Shown: positions 16,954 through 25,425, counted from the first letter of the stretch. The stretch is 53,289 nt of DNA from Gammaproteobacteria bacterium (GCA_026707045.1 JAPOXO010000008.1:1-53289); one strand, 5' to 3'. Notes: generated by a model from the sequence alone, not told the origin. Program-made: numbers and translations.

Positions 16954-17760
16954 TCACTCCCCGACAAAGTTCCCAACTCTTCGTTCCGCTACGGCTCGAA
17001 TACCTTCTTCGGCATCTCTTGTTGTTCTCAGCCACTGTTGTTCCTTGAGTTCATGGTCCGTGGCTCGTTCTACGGCATCCGGAAGTCCCATACGTGTAGT
17101 TGCTCGAGTCGACAGAATTGCGAGCGGAGCATTTTCAGCTATTTCCTTCGCCAATGCAGTCGCACGCTCTCGTAGACTATCCATAGACACTAGGTAGTCT
17201 ACAAGTCCGATTTCTAAAGCTTCTTCTCCCTTTATCCTCCTTCCCGTCAAGAACATTTCATTGGCTTTCTGTTGCCCAATAAGACGCGGAAGCGTTACTG
17301 TCAAGCCGAAGCCAGGGTGAATGCCCAACTTTACAAAGTTTGCGGCAAAACGCGCCTCTGGACAAGCCACTCTAAAGTCAGCAACTAGGGAGAGTCCCAA
17401 TCCTCCACCAATAGCCGCTCCTTGAATTCCAGCAATAATCGGCTTTCGCGCGCTAAAGAGCCGAACTCCTTCCTCATACAGCGAACCCGTTCTATTCTGA
17501 AATCCACTTTCCGTGAACTCGGTGCTGTCTGAGACATCGTCGCCGTCATTCGCACTGAAGTTCGCGCCAGCACAAAAAGACTTGCCTTCCGACACCAAGA
17601 CAATTGCACGACTGTCGTTATCGTCATCGAGTGCATTGAACGCGTCTGCCAGTTGCCTAATGAGACTCACATCGAAGAAATTGTGAGGTGGACGATGTAT
17701 TTCGACCGTAGCTATATAACCTCGAGTGGTAACAGATATGTCTTTGAAAGTCTTATCCAT
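16954..17760 (-). CDS. enoyl-CoA hydratase/isomerase family protein
   Basis: Crotonase-fold protein of 268 residues, first gene of the minus-strand run with the LLM oxidoreductase and SDR. Marks: VEIHRPPHNFFD, SFCAGANFS oxyanion hole, KPIIAGIQGAAIGGGLGLSLVADFRVA, GIHPGFGLTVTLPRLIG and TGRRIKGEEALEIGLVD. The first catalytic Glu position (GGG.E) reads Gly (GGGLGLSL) and the second (PE) reads Asn in FAANFVKLG, so ordinary hydratase chemistry is doubtful. The start is ATG 17760, fixed by GGAGG at 17769-17773; a TTG five codons upstream is open but overlaps that site. Confidence 0.9.
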   Translation of the reverse strand: MDKTFKDISVTTRGYIATVEIHRPPHNFFDVSLIRQLADAFNALDDDNDSRAIVLVSEGKSFCAGANFSANDGDDVSDSTEFTESGFQNRTGSLYEEGVRLFSARKPIIAGIQGAAIGGGLGLSLVADFRVACPEARFAANFVKLGIHPGFGLTVTLPRLIGQQKANEMFLTGRRIKGEEALEIGLVDYLVSMDSLRERATALAKEIAENAPLAILSTRATTRMGLPDAVERATDHELKEQQWLRTTRDAEEGIRAVAERRVGNFVGE

Positions 17761-17768
17761 AGGCAAAG

Positions 17769-17773
17769 CCTCC
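17769..17773 (-). promoter_or_regulatory. Shine-Dalgarno site deciding ATG 17760
   Basis: GGAGG on the minus strand with an 8-nt spacer to ATG 17760. It overlaps the alternative TTG 17775 start and so argues against it. Confidence 0.65.
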
Positions 17774-17775
17774 AA

Positions 17776-18225
17776 TGTTTTGATCTCCTATCCCAATTGA
17801 CAGACCTCTAACCGCGCACGTACCGGAATGGACACCCGATGAGAGCAGGAGAAAATCGTGTTCGAGTTCTCGATGAAATTGGACGTACGATTTTTTCGTC
17901 ATTGCACGGGAGTTTAACACCCTCGATTTAACGGAAGTCAACTGAACGTTTACAAGCAAAGTTTCGAGTGGCAGCGTTGAGTCTTAAGTCGTCGAGCTGG
18001 ACCCGTGAAACCTGTCGGTTGCCGCACTTCAAAACTGAAACCTACTAGCTGTGTGGAAAGTTTGATTTGGGCAAAGTCTGTAGTATTCATAACAACGTTC
18101 GTAGTATTCTGAACGATTGCCCCACAATCGGGGATGAATTCGGTCTGGTAGATTCCGAATCTGACGAGGGATAGGTCAGTGCAAGGGCTCGCCAGAAAAT
18201 AATCGAAACGACTGGGGATTACACC
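17776..18225. other. 450-bp divergent intergenic region
   Basis: Lies between the minus-strand crotonase-fold gene and the plus-strand permease, so it should contain two divergent promoters. The only clear structure is the pair of direct repeats at 18076-18116. No gene is seen in it. Confidence 0.5.
18076..18116 (+). repeat. phased direct repeat upstream of the permease
   Basis: GTAGTATTC occurs at 18080-18088 and again at 18101-18109, exactly 21 bp apart, which is two turns of the helix. Similarity extends on both sides: the consensus GTYYGTAGTATTCWKAACRA fits 18076-18095 and 18097-18116. The pair ends 109 bp before the permease ATG. This looks like a tandem regulator-binding site (inference). 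Confidence 0.45.
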
Positions 18226-19998
18226 ATGACAGAGCACACGGATACCAGCGCGTCCAACGTTAGGTTCGAAGCAGCCGACCGCCCTCCCACACCACTCGTG
18301 CTAGGAATGGGGCTGCAACTAGCCATTTTGTGCATCGCAGGAATCATTCTGACACCTGCCATCGTCGTCAGGGCAGCGGGAGGTGCTGAGTCGTTTCTCT
18401 CGTGGGCGGTTTTCGCTGCCGTCTTGATTAGCGGAATTACCACAATTGTGCAAGCGGTACGTATTGGAAGAATCGGTGCCGGCTATGTACTTCTCATGGG
18501 CACTTCAGGAGCTTTCATTGCTGTATGTATCGGTGCGTTGCAACTTGGCGGACCCTCGATGTTGTGCACGTTAATCGTGATATCGGCAATCTTTCAGTTT
18601 GCCCTGGCGGCTCGGCTATCCCTTTTCCGTAGAGTGTTCACACCGATTGTGTCGGGCACAGTGATCATGCTCATTGCGGTAACGGTAATGCCCATAGTGT
18701 TTGACATGCTTAAAGATGTTCCAGAAGGTACAAGCAGTGCTTCGGCAGCCTGGATCGCACTCTCCACCATTGTCGTAATGATCGGAATTGCTCTAAAGGG
18801 AGGTGGGTCGCTACGCTTGTGGGCGCCTGTTATTGGAGTGATCGTCGGATCGGTCCACGCAGCTATTGTCGGATGTTTTGACGTTCAGCGCATTGTGGAC
18901 GCAGCGTGGTTTGGTCTCCCTAACTTGGCGTGGCCAGGATTCGACTTAAGCTTCAACCCGACATTCTGGATTCTCTTGCCTTCGTTCATTCTGGTCACCG
19001 TTGTTGGAGCGATCGAAACGATCGGTGATTCAATTGCGATCCAACGAGTGTCTTGGCGAAGCGAAAGAGCGATCGACTATCGCGCGGTGCAAGGTGCAGT
19101 TAATGCCGACGGACTTGGAAACTTGCTCTCGGGTGTGCTCGGCACGGTACCCAACACGACCTATTCAACCTGCGTCTCTGTGACTGAATTGACTGGGGTG
19201 GCAGCACGGAGAGTAGGAGTTGTAATCGGAGTCACTTTCATAGTACTTGCCTTCTTTCCAAAGTTTCTAGCTGTCGTGTTGGCAATTCCTGGTCCGGTGG
19301 TAGCCGCATACGTCACAGTTTTAATTTCGATGCTGTTCGTAACCGGCATGAGAATCGCACTGCAAGAAGGGATCGACTATAGAAAAGGAATCGTGGTGGG
19401 AGTTGCTTTCTGGTTGGGAGTTGGATTGCAAAGCCAAGTCATATTTCCGGAGTTCTTCTCCGAATTTGCAGGCGGACTGTTTCAAAACGGTATGACTGCG
19501 GGCGGTACTGTGGCAATCCTGCTCATGATTGTCATGAACTTCGCAGACACAAAGCGGCATCGCCTCAAGCTGCCGTTTGGTCTAGATGCATTGACAGAAA
19601 TTCAAGAGTTTCTGGATTCGTTTGCTACAAAGAACAAGTGGAATGCTGAAGTCTGCAATCGTCTCCAAGTTGCTGCGGAGGAAACGCTCCTAACAATGCT
19701 AGAGCACAGGGCTTCTGAAGAGGAAGACACTGACGCTAAGCAAGTTCTCGAGATGGTCGCCTACAAGGACAATAAAGATGTGGTGCTTGAGTTTCAGTCA
19801 ACTGGTATAGAGCAAAACTTGCAGGATCAAGTTTCTGTACTTAAAGAGCAATCGATGCTTGGAAGAGTCGAAGAAAATGTTTCTTTGAAAATCTTGAAGG
19901 AAATTACTGATTCAGTCCGTCACCAGCAGTACCACAACACACAACTGATTACCATCCGAGTACAGACTCAAAGTGGAGGAGTCGCCGCAATGTCGTAG
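18226..19998 (+). CDS. NCS2 (xanthine/uracil) permease with C-terminal HATPase-like domain
   Basis: Inner-membrane nucleobase or related-substrate transporter fused to a soluble domain; 590 residues. The membrane part (about 20-440) has many hydrophobic helices and NCS2 hallmarks: MGLQLAILCIAGIILTPAIV in TM1, VGAIETIGDS with the TM8 Glu, NTTYSTCVSVTELTGVAAR, and FPKFLAVVLAIPGPVVAA. From about residue 455 a cytoplasmic tail of about 135 residues follows: ALTEIQEFLDSFA...NRLQVAAEETLLTMLEH resembles the N-box helix of anti-sigma-type (RsbW-like) HATPases, and later ENVSLKILKEITDSV resembles their final helix. The ATP-binding D.G elements are not evident, so the domain may be degenerate. It may regulate transport or signal substrate status (inference). 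Confidence 0.85.
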   Translation: MTEHTDTSASNVRFEAADRPPTPLVLGMGLQLAILCIAGIILTPAIVVRAAGGAESFLSWAVFAAVLISGITTIVQAVRIGRIGAGYVLLMGTSGAFIAVCIGALQLGGPSMLCTLIVISAIFQFALAARLSLFRRVFTPIVSGTVIMLIAVTVMPIVFDMLKDVPEGTSSASAAWIALSTIVVMIGIALKGGGSLRLWAPVIGVIVGSVHAAIVGCFDVQRIVDAAWFGLPNLAWPGFDLSFNPTFWILLPSFILVTVVGAIETIGDSIAIQRVSWRSERAIDYRAVQGAVNADGLGNLLSGVLGTVPNTTYSTCVSVTELTGVAARRVGVVIGVTFIVLAFFPKFLAVVLAIPGPVVAAYVTVLISMLFVTGMRIALQEGIDYRKGIVVGVAFWLGVGLQSQVIFPEFFSEFAGGLFQNGMTAGGTVAILLMIVMNFADTKRHRLKLPFGLDALTEIQEFLDSFATKNKWNAEVCNRLQVAAEETLLTMLEHRASEEEDTDAKQVLEMVAYKDNKDVVLEFQSTGIEQNLQDQVSVLKEQSMLGRVEENVSLKILKEITDSVRHQQYHNTQLITIRVQTQSGGVAAMS

Positions 19999-20010
19999 TG
20001 TGTCGGCGAC
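19981..20010. terminator. possible bidirectional terminator hairpin
   Basis: GTCGCCG (19981-19987) pairs with CGGCGAC (20004-20010) around a 16-nt loop that includes the permease stop codon, between convergent genes. There is no T-run on either side, so it is at best a weak or Rho-dependent end. Confidence 0.3.
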
Positions 20011-20035
20011 GTTTCCAGATCGAATGAACTTAACT

Positions 20036-21121
20036 TCAACTCTCTGAGGTACGTAGCCTGATATCAGTGGACGAAATGTCCATTCGAAACTGCTGTTCCG
20101 TGAATCCTACACATATGTGTCGCAACTTCTCAGGTATTTCTACGGCGTCCAAAGTCGCAAAACTACGATCCTCTATAGTGCGCCCAAACACAAGAAAACG
20201 GTCATTTCTGGAGCAAAAAAGAGCTATCGTGCTCTCAAGTTCTTCGTCATCTCGATAGTAGCTTGTATTCACAACACGTAATAGTGTGTCCACCCCCACG
20301 ACAAAGGTGGCGTTCCCTGAAGGTGCTAGGAGAATAGCTTTGTCTTTAAATTTGGGAACGTTTGTCAGAACGAGTTCATCTTTCGAAAACTGATCCCTGA
20401 GTCTTTCGATCTCCAAGAAATCCAAAGGTGGCTTGTCGATGTTTCGAACGCAGAGTTCATATTGAACTTTAGATCCACAAGTTTGCTCCGCCATCTCCTT
20501 CATGCGTCGATGGCCCGAATGAAGCGGATTGAATGAGCCTGGTAGAAAAATCGACTTGGGAATGCCATCGTAGTTGGGTTCTTCGTGCAGCAACATCGAC
20601 AGTGTTTCTGTCGCATTGGCTTCCAAGTCCGAGTCGTTGGCCGCAAGCGAACTTTCAATACCCAGTCCCGAAGCCAACTTCTGAAGAGCAGTGTCCGTCA
20701 GCAGTCTTTCCTGTTCGATTCGCGACGTGCCAATCGGAAAGAAAAGTTCCGTTACTTGGGTTTTGAAAGCAGTTTGTATTCCGATGTAGGCTCGCAACTT
20801 TCCTTTCTTCATTCGATTGGTCGCAAGACTCGCAGTCACGCCCAACCCGAATAACTTGCCTCCTGGTTCAAGCTCATTGGCTTTGACGAATGCTTGCATT
20901 GCCAAGCTCCGAGCAACCGCGGAAGAACATGCTTGGTCTAGATGCTGGTTCGTCGCGTCTTCCAACGCTGACTCTGAATAAGGTACACGGGCGTCAAGTA
21001 CTGTTGACGATGCCCCGGGCACGGTGAGCAGATCGGAAAGCAACGGACTGCCGCCCCCGGTTACATATAAGACTCCGCGCCAATCCGACAAATGAATTTT
21101 TGGGACTAACGTGTTTTCCAT
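20036..21121 (-). CDS. CinA-like domain fused to NadD-like nucleotidyltransferase
   Basis: Two-domain cytoplasmic protein of 361 residues. The N-terminal part (about 12-175) matches the CinA C-terminal/PncC fold: TGGGSPLLSDLLTVPGASST, VPYS, AMQAF and FGLGVTASLATNR followed by KKGKLRAYIG; PncC enzymes deamidate nicotinamide mononucleotide. The C-terminal part (about 190-360) is a cytidylyltransferase-like Rossmann domain with PGSFNPLHSGH (HxGH 201-204) and DISSTDIR near the end, equivalent to the ISSTxIR motif of NadD/NadM. A link to NAD metabolism is likely, but whether both halves are active is not known. A similar architecture exists, to my memory, in a plant protein family. The start is ATG. 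Confidence 0.78.
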   Translation of the reverse strand: MENTLVPKIHLSDWRGVLYVTGGGSPLLSDLLTVPGASSTVLDARVPYSESALEDATNQHLDQACSSAVARSLAMQAFVKANELEPGGKLFGLGVTASLATNRMKKGKLRAYIGIQTAFKTQVTELFFPIGTSRIEQERLLTDTALQKLASGLGIESSLAANDSDLEANATETLSMLLHEEPNYDGIPKSIFLPGSFNPLHSGHRRMKEMAEQTCGSKVQYELCVRNIDKPPLDFLEIERLRDQFSKDELVLTNVPKFKDKAILLAPSGNATFVVGVDTLLRVVNTSYYRDDEELESTIALFCSRNDRFLVFGRTIEDRSFATLDAVEIPEKLRHICVGFTEQQFRMDISSTDIRLRTSES

Positions 21122-21170
21122 TGCCGTCTGCGACTAGCTCATGACCAAAAATTGTTGAGATTACTTGCGT

Positions 21171-22052
21171 CTAGTTTTCGTCCGTGGTTTGCAGGAAGTC
21201 TCGCACGAGTTGAAGAAAAATGTCGAGCTGGTCGTGGTGGCACCAATGGCCTGCATCAGGAATCGACTTTACTTCCACGTCCTTCAAGGGACTGGCACGG
21301 CCGTCCTTCAATGGATTTCTTGCCCAGGATTCCTCTCCATACACCAAGAGTGTCGGGCACTGAATACGTCCGTAAAGCTCTTGAGTTTCCTCGAAATTTA
21401 ATCCCAAAGGTGCAAAGAGCCGAACATAGTTATCAAACTTCCAACTATACGTTCCATCTTCGTTCTGATTGCTTCCATGGATCGTAAGGTGCCTGGCTTG
21501 GTCCGAGGAAAGATGAGGATTTTCTGTCTGCATACGATGAAACGCATCTTCCAATGTTGCATATCGTCGTGGGATCCTTCCCGAAAGTTGCCTTAGATTC
21601 TCCACCCAATGCTGCAACTTGCCGTGAACAATTTCCCTGTGCCCTGGCCCAGAACGGTACGAGCCCATTCCCTCAATAGATATGAGCTTTTTGACAGATT
21701 CTGGATAAAGACCTGTATAGAGCAGCGAGACCGAGCCACCTAATGAGTGACCCATTACAGTTAACGGTGCGAGCTTTGTCTGGCGAACCAACTGAGCAAT
21801 GTCATAAACGTAGTCGATGATTGAATATGCGCCTCCTACCATCCATTGGGAGTCACCATGCCCTCGAAGATCAGGAGCAATAATGTGGTAGTCGTCGCGT
21901 AGAGACTCGGCTACCCAATCCCAGTTCCGACAATGGTCTCTTCCTCCATGTACTAGTAGCAGCGGAGGAGCTTCGTCGTTTCCCCAATCCACATAGTGAA
22001 GTCGGAGGCGCTGTGAGAAGTAAATATGAGACGTAGGTGAGGCCTTGAGCAT
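21171..22052 (-). CDS. alpha/beta hydrolase
   Basis: Hydrolase of 293 residues; paralogue of the gene ending at 6134. Elements: LLLVHGGRDH, DLRGHGDSQW, nucleophile elbow GHSLGGS, acid near YGEES, His in DAGHWCHHDQ. The cap region holds IPRRYATLEDAFHRMQ and NEDGTYSWKFDN, which the paralogue shares almost unchanged, so both probably bind related substrates. The sequence style is that of epoxide-hydrolase/haloalkane-dehalogenase-like enzymes, substrate unknown. ATG 22052 is the only sensible start and gives the N-terminus that the other copy lacks. It is divergent from the thiolase gene. Confidence 0.88.
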   Translation of the reverse strand: MLKASPTSHIYFSQRLRLHYVDWGNDEAPPLLLVHGGRDHCRNWDWVAESLRDDYHIIAPDLRGHGDSQWMVGGAYSIIDYVYDIAQLVRQTKLAPLTVMGHSLGGSVSLLYTGLYPESVKKLISIEGMGSYRSGPGHREIVHGKLQHWVENLRQLSGRIPRRYATLEDAFHRMQTENPHLSSDQARHLTIHGSNQNEDGTYSWKFDNYVRLFAPLGLNFEETQELYGRIQCPTLLVYGEESWARNPLKDGRASPLKDVEVKSIPDAGHWCHHDQLDIFLQLVRDFLQTTDEN

Positions 22053-22307
22053 GGGACGAAGTTGTTCGAGGTGGAGGCGTGGGAATCGATGGATTTCAAC
22101 GATCCCTTATTGCTCAAGAATTTTACTTGTGGCCGAGCATCTGTCCTGATCCTTTAGGTCCGATCAACGATTGGGAAATCCTTCCTTGGGCGATTTGCAT
22201 CGTGCATGAACAGCTACCCGCAGTCCAACTTTGGAGATGCGACCAATTTCCTTAACTTGCTACAATCAGATTTTTGCGCTCAAAACTGAGCTCCGATTTG
22301 CAAATAC

Positions 22308-22314
22308 GGGAGGA
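22308..22314 (+). promoter_or_regulatory. Shine-Dalgarno site of the thiolase gene
   Basis: GGGAGGA with a 9-nt spacer to ATG 22324. It rejects the longer reading from TTG 22231. Confidence 0.65.
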
Positions 22315-22323
22315 AATGCCGAC

Positions 22324-23508
22324 ATGCGAGATGTCGTAGTAGTAGATAGTGTGCGAACCGGGCTGGCGAAATCGTTCCGTGGGAGTTTTAACCTCACGCG
22401 GTCCGACGACATGCTGGCACACTTGATCGACGCTCTTCTTGAGCGAAACCCAAAAGTTTCTCCGGACGAAGTCGAAGATGTCGTCGTCGGAGCAGCAAGC
22501 CATGCTGGAGAGCAAGATGGAAATCTTGCTCGACTAGCCGTAGTGCTGTCAAAGCTGCCCATCACCACCGCCGGAATGACAATAAATCGATTTTGCTCTT
22601 CCGGATTGCAATCCATTGCGATTGCTGCCAACCAAATCGCATCTGGACATACCCAAGTAGCCATGGCTGGAGGGGCAGACTCCATTTCAATGCAGAATCG
22701 CCAAACACCAGCGAAGGCTCAACGAAACAAACGCCTCATTGAAGAGAAACCCGATATCTTTATGGCGATGGGTAACACCGCGGAAGTCGTGGCAAGACGC
22801 TATCAGGTGACTCGTCAGATGCAGGATGAATATGCACTCCAAAGTCAGCTTCGCTACGCGAATGCTCAATCGTCAGGGTGGATCGACGACGAAATAGTTC
22901 CCATGGACGTGGAAATGCTCCACGTGGATAAAGCAACCAAAGAAGAGAGTCATCGTACCGTTACCGTCGGTAGTGACGAGTGCAATCGGCCCACTACCAC
23001 CATGGACGGCCTTTCCGGACTACCCCCAGCTTTTGAAGAGGACGGCACGGTTACGGCTGGAAATGCTTCCCAACTGTCGGACGGAGCTTCGATGACGATG
23101 CTCATGAGTTCAGAACGAGCTGAGCAACTTGGTGTCGAGCCGATGGGCATCTATCGCGGATTTACGGTTGCCGCATGTGAACCGGACGAAATGGGAATTG
23201 GACCCGTTTTTGCAATCCCTCGATTGCTTGAAAGTGCCGGGTTGGACCAGGACGATGTTGACCTTTGGGAGCTCAATGAGGCCTTTGCGAGCCAATGCGT
23301 ATATTGTCGCGATGAACTTCGACTGGACAACGAGAAGTACAACGTGAACGGCGGAAGCATTGCCATCGGCCATCCATTTGGCATGACTGGTTCCCGATTG
23401 ACTGGCACTATCTTGCGCGAACTGGAACGACGCAACAAGCGATACGGCGTGGTCACAATGTGCATCGGCGGTGGACAAGGTGCTGCTGGGCTGTTCGAAA
23501 GAGCGTAG
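22324..23508 (+). CDS. thiolase (acetyl-CoA C-acyltransferase)
   Basis: Beta-ketothiolase of 394 residues that cleaves 3-ketoacyl-CoA in beta-oxidation, or runs in reverse. Catalytic residues are all visible: Cys91 in NRFCSSGLQ, His350 in GHPFGMTG and Cys380 in TMCIGGGQG. Other marks are VDSVRTGLAKSFRG at the start and NGGSIAIGHP. Length is standard. It is the only thiolase in the window and, with the crotonase-fold enzymes, supports fatty- or ring-derived acyl-CoA degradation. No 3-hydroxyacyl-CoA dehydrogenase partner lies next to it, so it is not a simple fadBA operon. A strong hairpin follows 30 bp after the stop. Confidence 0.95.
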   Translation: MRDVVVVDSVRTGLAKSFRGSFNLTRSDDMLAHLIDALLERNPKVSPDEVEDVVVGAASHAGEQDGNLARLAVVLSKLPITTAGMTINRFCSSGLQSIAIAANQIASGHTQVAMAGGADSISMQNRQTPAKAQRNKRLIEEKPDIFMAMGNTAEVVARRYQVTRQMQDEYALQSQLRYANAQSSGWIDDEIVPMDVEMLHVDKATKEESHRTVTVGSDECNRPTTTMDGLSGLPPAFEEDGTVTAGNASQLSDGASMTMLMSSERAEQLGVEPMGIYRGFTVAACEPDEMGIGPVFAIPRLLESAGLDQDDVDLWELNEAFASQCVYCRDELRLDNEKYNVNGGSIAIGHPFGMTGSRLTGTILRELERRNKRYGVVTMCIGGGQGAAGLFERA

Positions 23509-23538
23509 GGCCATCTGTTCAAGAATGAGTGGAAAATT

Positions 23539-23570
23539 CAATGCGGCATGACGGAATGTCTGCCGCATTG
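23539..23570. terminator. hairpin downstream of the thiolase
   Basis: CAATGCGGCA (23539-23548) pairs perfectly with TGCCGCATTG (23561-23570). The loop can pair further (GAC with GTC) after a one-base bulge, leaving a five-base loop. No long T-run follows on the plus strand. Likely the end of the thiolase transcript. Confidence 0.5.
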
Positions 23571-23710
23571 TGTAACATAAAACACTTGTGAAGATAACGA
23601 GCGCATGTTCGAAATCTTCAAGTTGGATGTGGCGATGCCAGTCGTACATCCAGATGTGACTTGCCGTTGCTCGTGTATTCGCACGAATTCGGTCAGAAGG
23701 GTCTCTGACA

Positions 23711-23716
23711 GGGAGG
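23711..23716 (+). promoter_or_regulatory. Shine-Dalgarno site deciding GTG 23726
   Basis: GGGAGG with a 9-nt spacer to GTG 23726. TTG 23717 directly abuts it and is too close to be used. Confidence 0.55.
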
Positions 23717-23725
23717 TTGGAACCG

Positions 23726-24304
23726 GTGTCTAATCTACAGCTAGGGAATTTTTCTTTCATGAGGCATTGCAAGCGACTTTCACTTGTTGCATTGGTAATC
23801 TGTGTACCATTTCTTACCGTCGCTGGCTTTGCACAAAATTCCGACAAACCGAACGATCATTCGGCAGATGCACAGAAAGTTGCAGCTGGACAAGAGGCTC
23901 AACAGGAAGAGAGCAAGTACACAAAGGACTACTTGAAGAAGCTTTCAAGCACTGAACTTGCAAGTCTGTTTAAGCAATGTGCAGACGGATTGTTAAGCAA
24001 TACTGAGTGTACGTCTATCCGAGAAGAGAACTCTCGTCGCGAACGAGAGAAGGATCGGCCCGTGGATATGGAGACGATCTATCCGACAAAACCATTTGGA
24101 GGAGTCTATCAGCTGGAAGAACATTCGGTGAGCCCACCCAGCTCTCATAGCGTCGCCTCCGAATCGGAGACCATAATTCCAGCCGACCCACGGGATAATC
24201 GGGATCGAAACCGTGACACTCCTCCATCGATAATTCCGACCTACGACGATGGACCCGGGCAACGAAACAACGATCGAAAGGAATCCAAATCGGAAAGCGA
24301 CTAA
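23726..24304 (+). CDS. exported hypothetical protein with charged, disordered tail
   Basis: A 192-residue protein that I do not recognise. The signal sequence is clear (KRLSLVALVICVPFLTVAG, cleavage near FAQ), so it is periplasmic or attached outside. The mature part is hydrophilic: a short helical block KDYLKKLSSTELASLFKQC with Cys pair (…QCADGLLSNTECTS), then a Pro/Ser/Asp/Arg-rich, probably disordered tail with repeated short blocks (IIPADPRDNRD, IIPTYDDGP). Two cysteines may form a disulfide. It sits 23 bp upstream of the response-regulator gene on the same strand and may be part of that signalling operon. Confidence 0.7.
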   Translation: MSNLQLGNFSFMRHCKRLSLVALVICVPFLTVAGFAQNSDKPNDHSADAQKVAAGQEAQQEESKYTKDYLKKLSSTELASLFKQCADGLLSNTECTSIREENSRREREKDRPVDMETIYPTKPFGGVYQLEEHSVSPPSSHSVASESETIIPADPRDNRDRNRDTPPSIIPTYDDGPGQRNNDRKESKSESD

Positions 24305-24327
24305 TCCTGTAGTCTGCTTAAATCAGA

Positions 24328-25425
24328 TTGATTGACGAGTCCAAACGGATACTCGTAGTCGACGACGATCCGGATATTCGAGAACTTCTAGCCGAGTACA
24401 TTTCCAAGCAAGGACTATCGGTTACTGCCGTAGGCGATGGTGCGGAAATGGATCAAGCACTTTCCAAAGACGATTACGATCTCGTCATTCTCGACCTAAT
24501 GATGCCTGGTGAAGATGGTTTGTCGATCGCTCGGCGCCTCAAACGAACCACGGACTTGCCAATAATCGTATTGACAGCACTCAGCGACAGCGTAGACACC
24601 GTTGTGGGACTTGAGCTCGGCGCGGACGACTACGTGGGCAAGCCTTTCAGTCCCAGGGTGCTTCTTGCGAGAATCAGGGCTGTGTTGCGGCGATATGAGT
24701 CCGTCGATATGCAACAGTCCTTTGATGGAGCAACAATCCTCGTTGTTGATGACGATGAAGAAATCCGCAATTTGCTCGCAGAGTACCTTTCGAACCAAGG
24801 GTTTAAGGTAGTCACCGCACCCGACGGTTCCGAAATGGACTCCCAGCTTTCCGCACACAGCGTCGATCTTGTGTTGCTCGATCTGCGAATGCCTGGCGAA
24901 GATGGTCTGCACGTGGCGACACGCCTAAAGCAGGCAGGAGACCTACCCATCATCATTATGACGGCGATTGGTGACGAAGTGGAGCAAGTTGTAGGGCTTG
25001 AGTTGGGAGCTGACGACTACATTAACAAGCCGTTCGAGCCAAGAGAGATTCTTGCTCGTATAAAGGCTGTATTGCGCCGCTCTGTCGGCGAGAGTGTCGA
25101 GATATTGTCTGACGGCGTATACGAGTTTGGGGAATATCGCCTAGATCCTAAACACATCCGACTTTCTAAGAATGATGGATCGATAGTGTCCCTCACGTCT
25201 GGTGAGTTTGAACTGCTTCATGCATTGGTACGTCATCCCTTTCAAATCCTAGATCGAGATCGTATCTTGGAATTGCTCTATCGGGACGACCGATCGGGAG
25301 TTGATCGAAGTATTGACGTTCGGGTTACACGTCTTCGTGGAAAGATCGAATCGGATCCTTCAGACCCGGTCTTCATTCGGACCATATGGGGCAAGGGGTA
25401 CATGTTCTGTCCCTATCCCGCTTAA
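24328..25425 (+). CDS. OmpR-family response regulator with two receiver domains
   Basis: DNA-binding regulator of 365 residues arranged REC-REC-winged helix. REC1 (about 8-122) has DDD at 12-14, phosphoacceptor Asp56 in VILDLMMPGEDG and Lys105 in YVGKPF. REC2 (about 137-250) has DDD at 141-143, Asp185 in LLDLRMPGEDG and Lys234 in YINKPF. Both keep all the residues needed for phosphorylation and share LLAEY, MPGEDGL, DLPII and LELGADDY, which points to duplication. The winged-helix domain (about 262-362) carries LTSGEFELLHALV and VTRLRGKIE. The TTG start has no strong ribosome site. It overlaps the histidine-kinase gene by 40 bp. Confidence 0.93.
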   Translation: MIDESKRILVVDDDPDIRELLAEYISKQGLSVTAVGDGAEMDQALSKDDYDLVILDLMMPGEDGLSIARRLKRTTDLPIIVLTALSDSVDTVVGLELGADDYVGKPFSPRVLLARIRAVLRRYESVDMQQSFDGATILVVDDDEEIRNLLAEYLSNQGFKVVTAPDGSEMDSQLSAHSVDLVLLDLRMPGEDGLHVATRLKQAGDLPIIIMTAIGDEVEQVVGLELGADDYINKPFEPREILARIKAVLRRSVGESVEILSDGVYEFGEYRLDPKHIRLSKNDGSIVSLTSGEFELLHALVRHPFQILDRDRILELLYRDDRSGVDRSIDVRVTRLRGKIESDPSDPVFIRTIWGKGYMFCPYPA

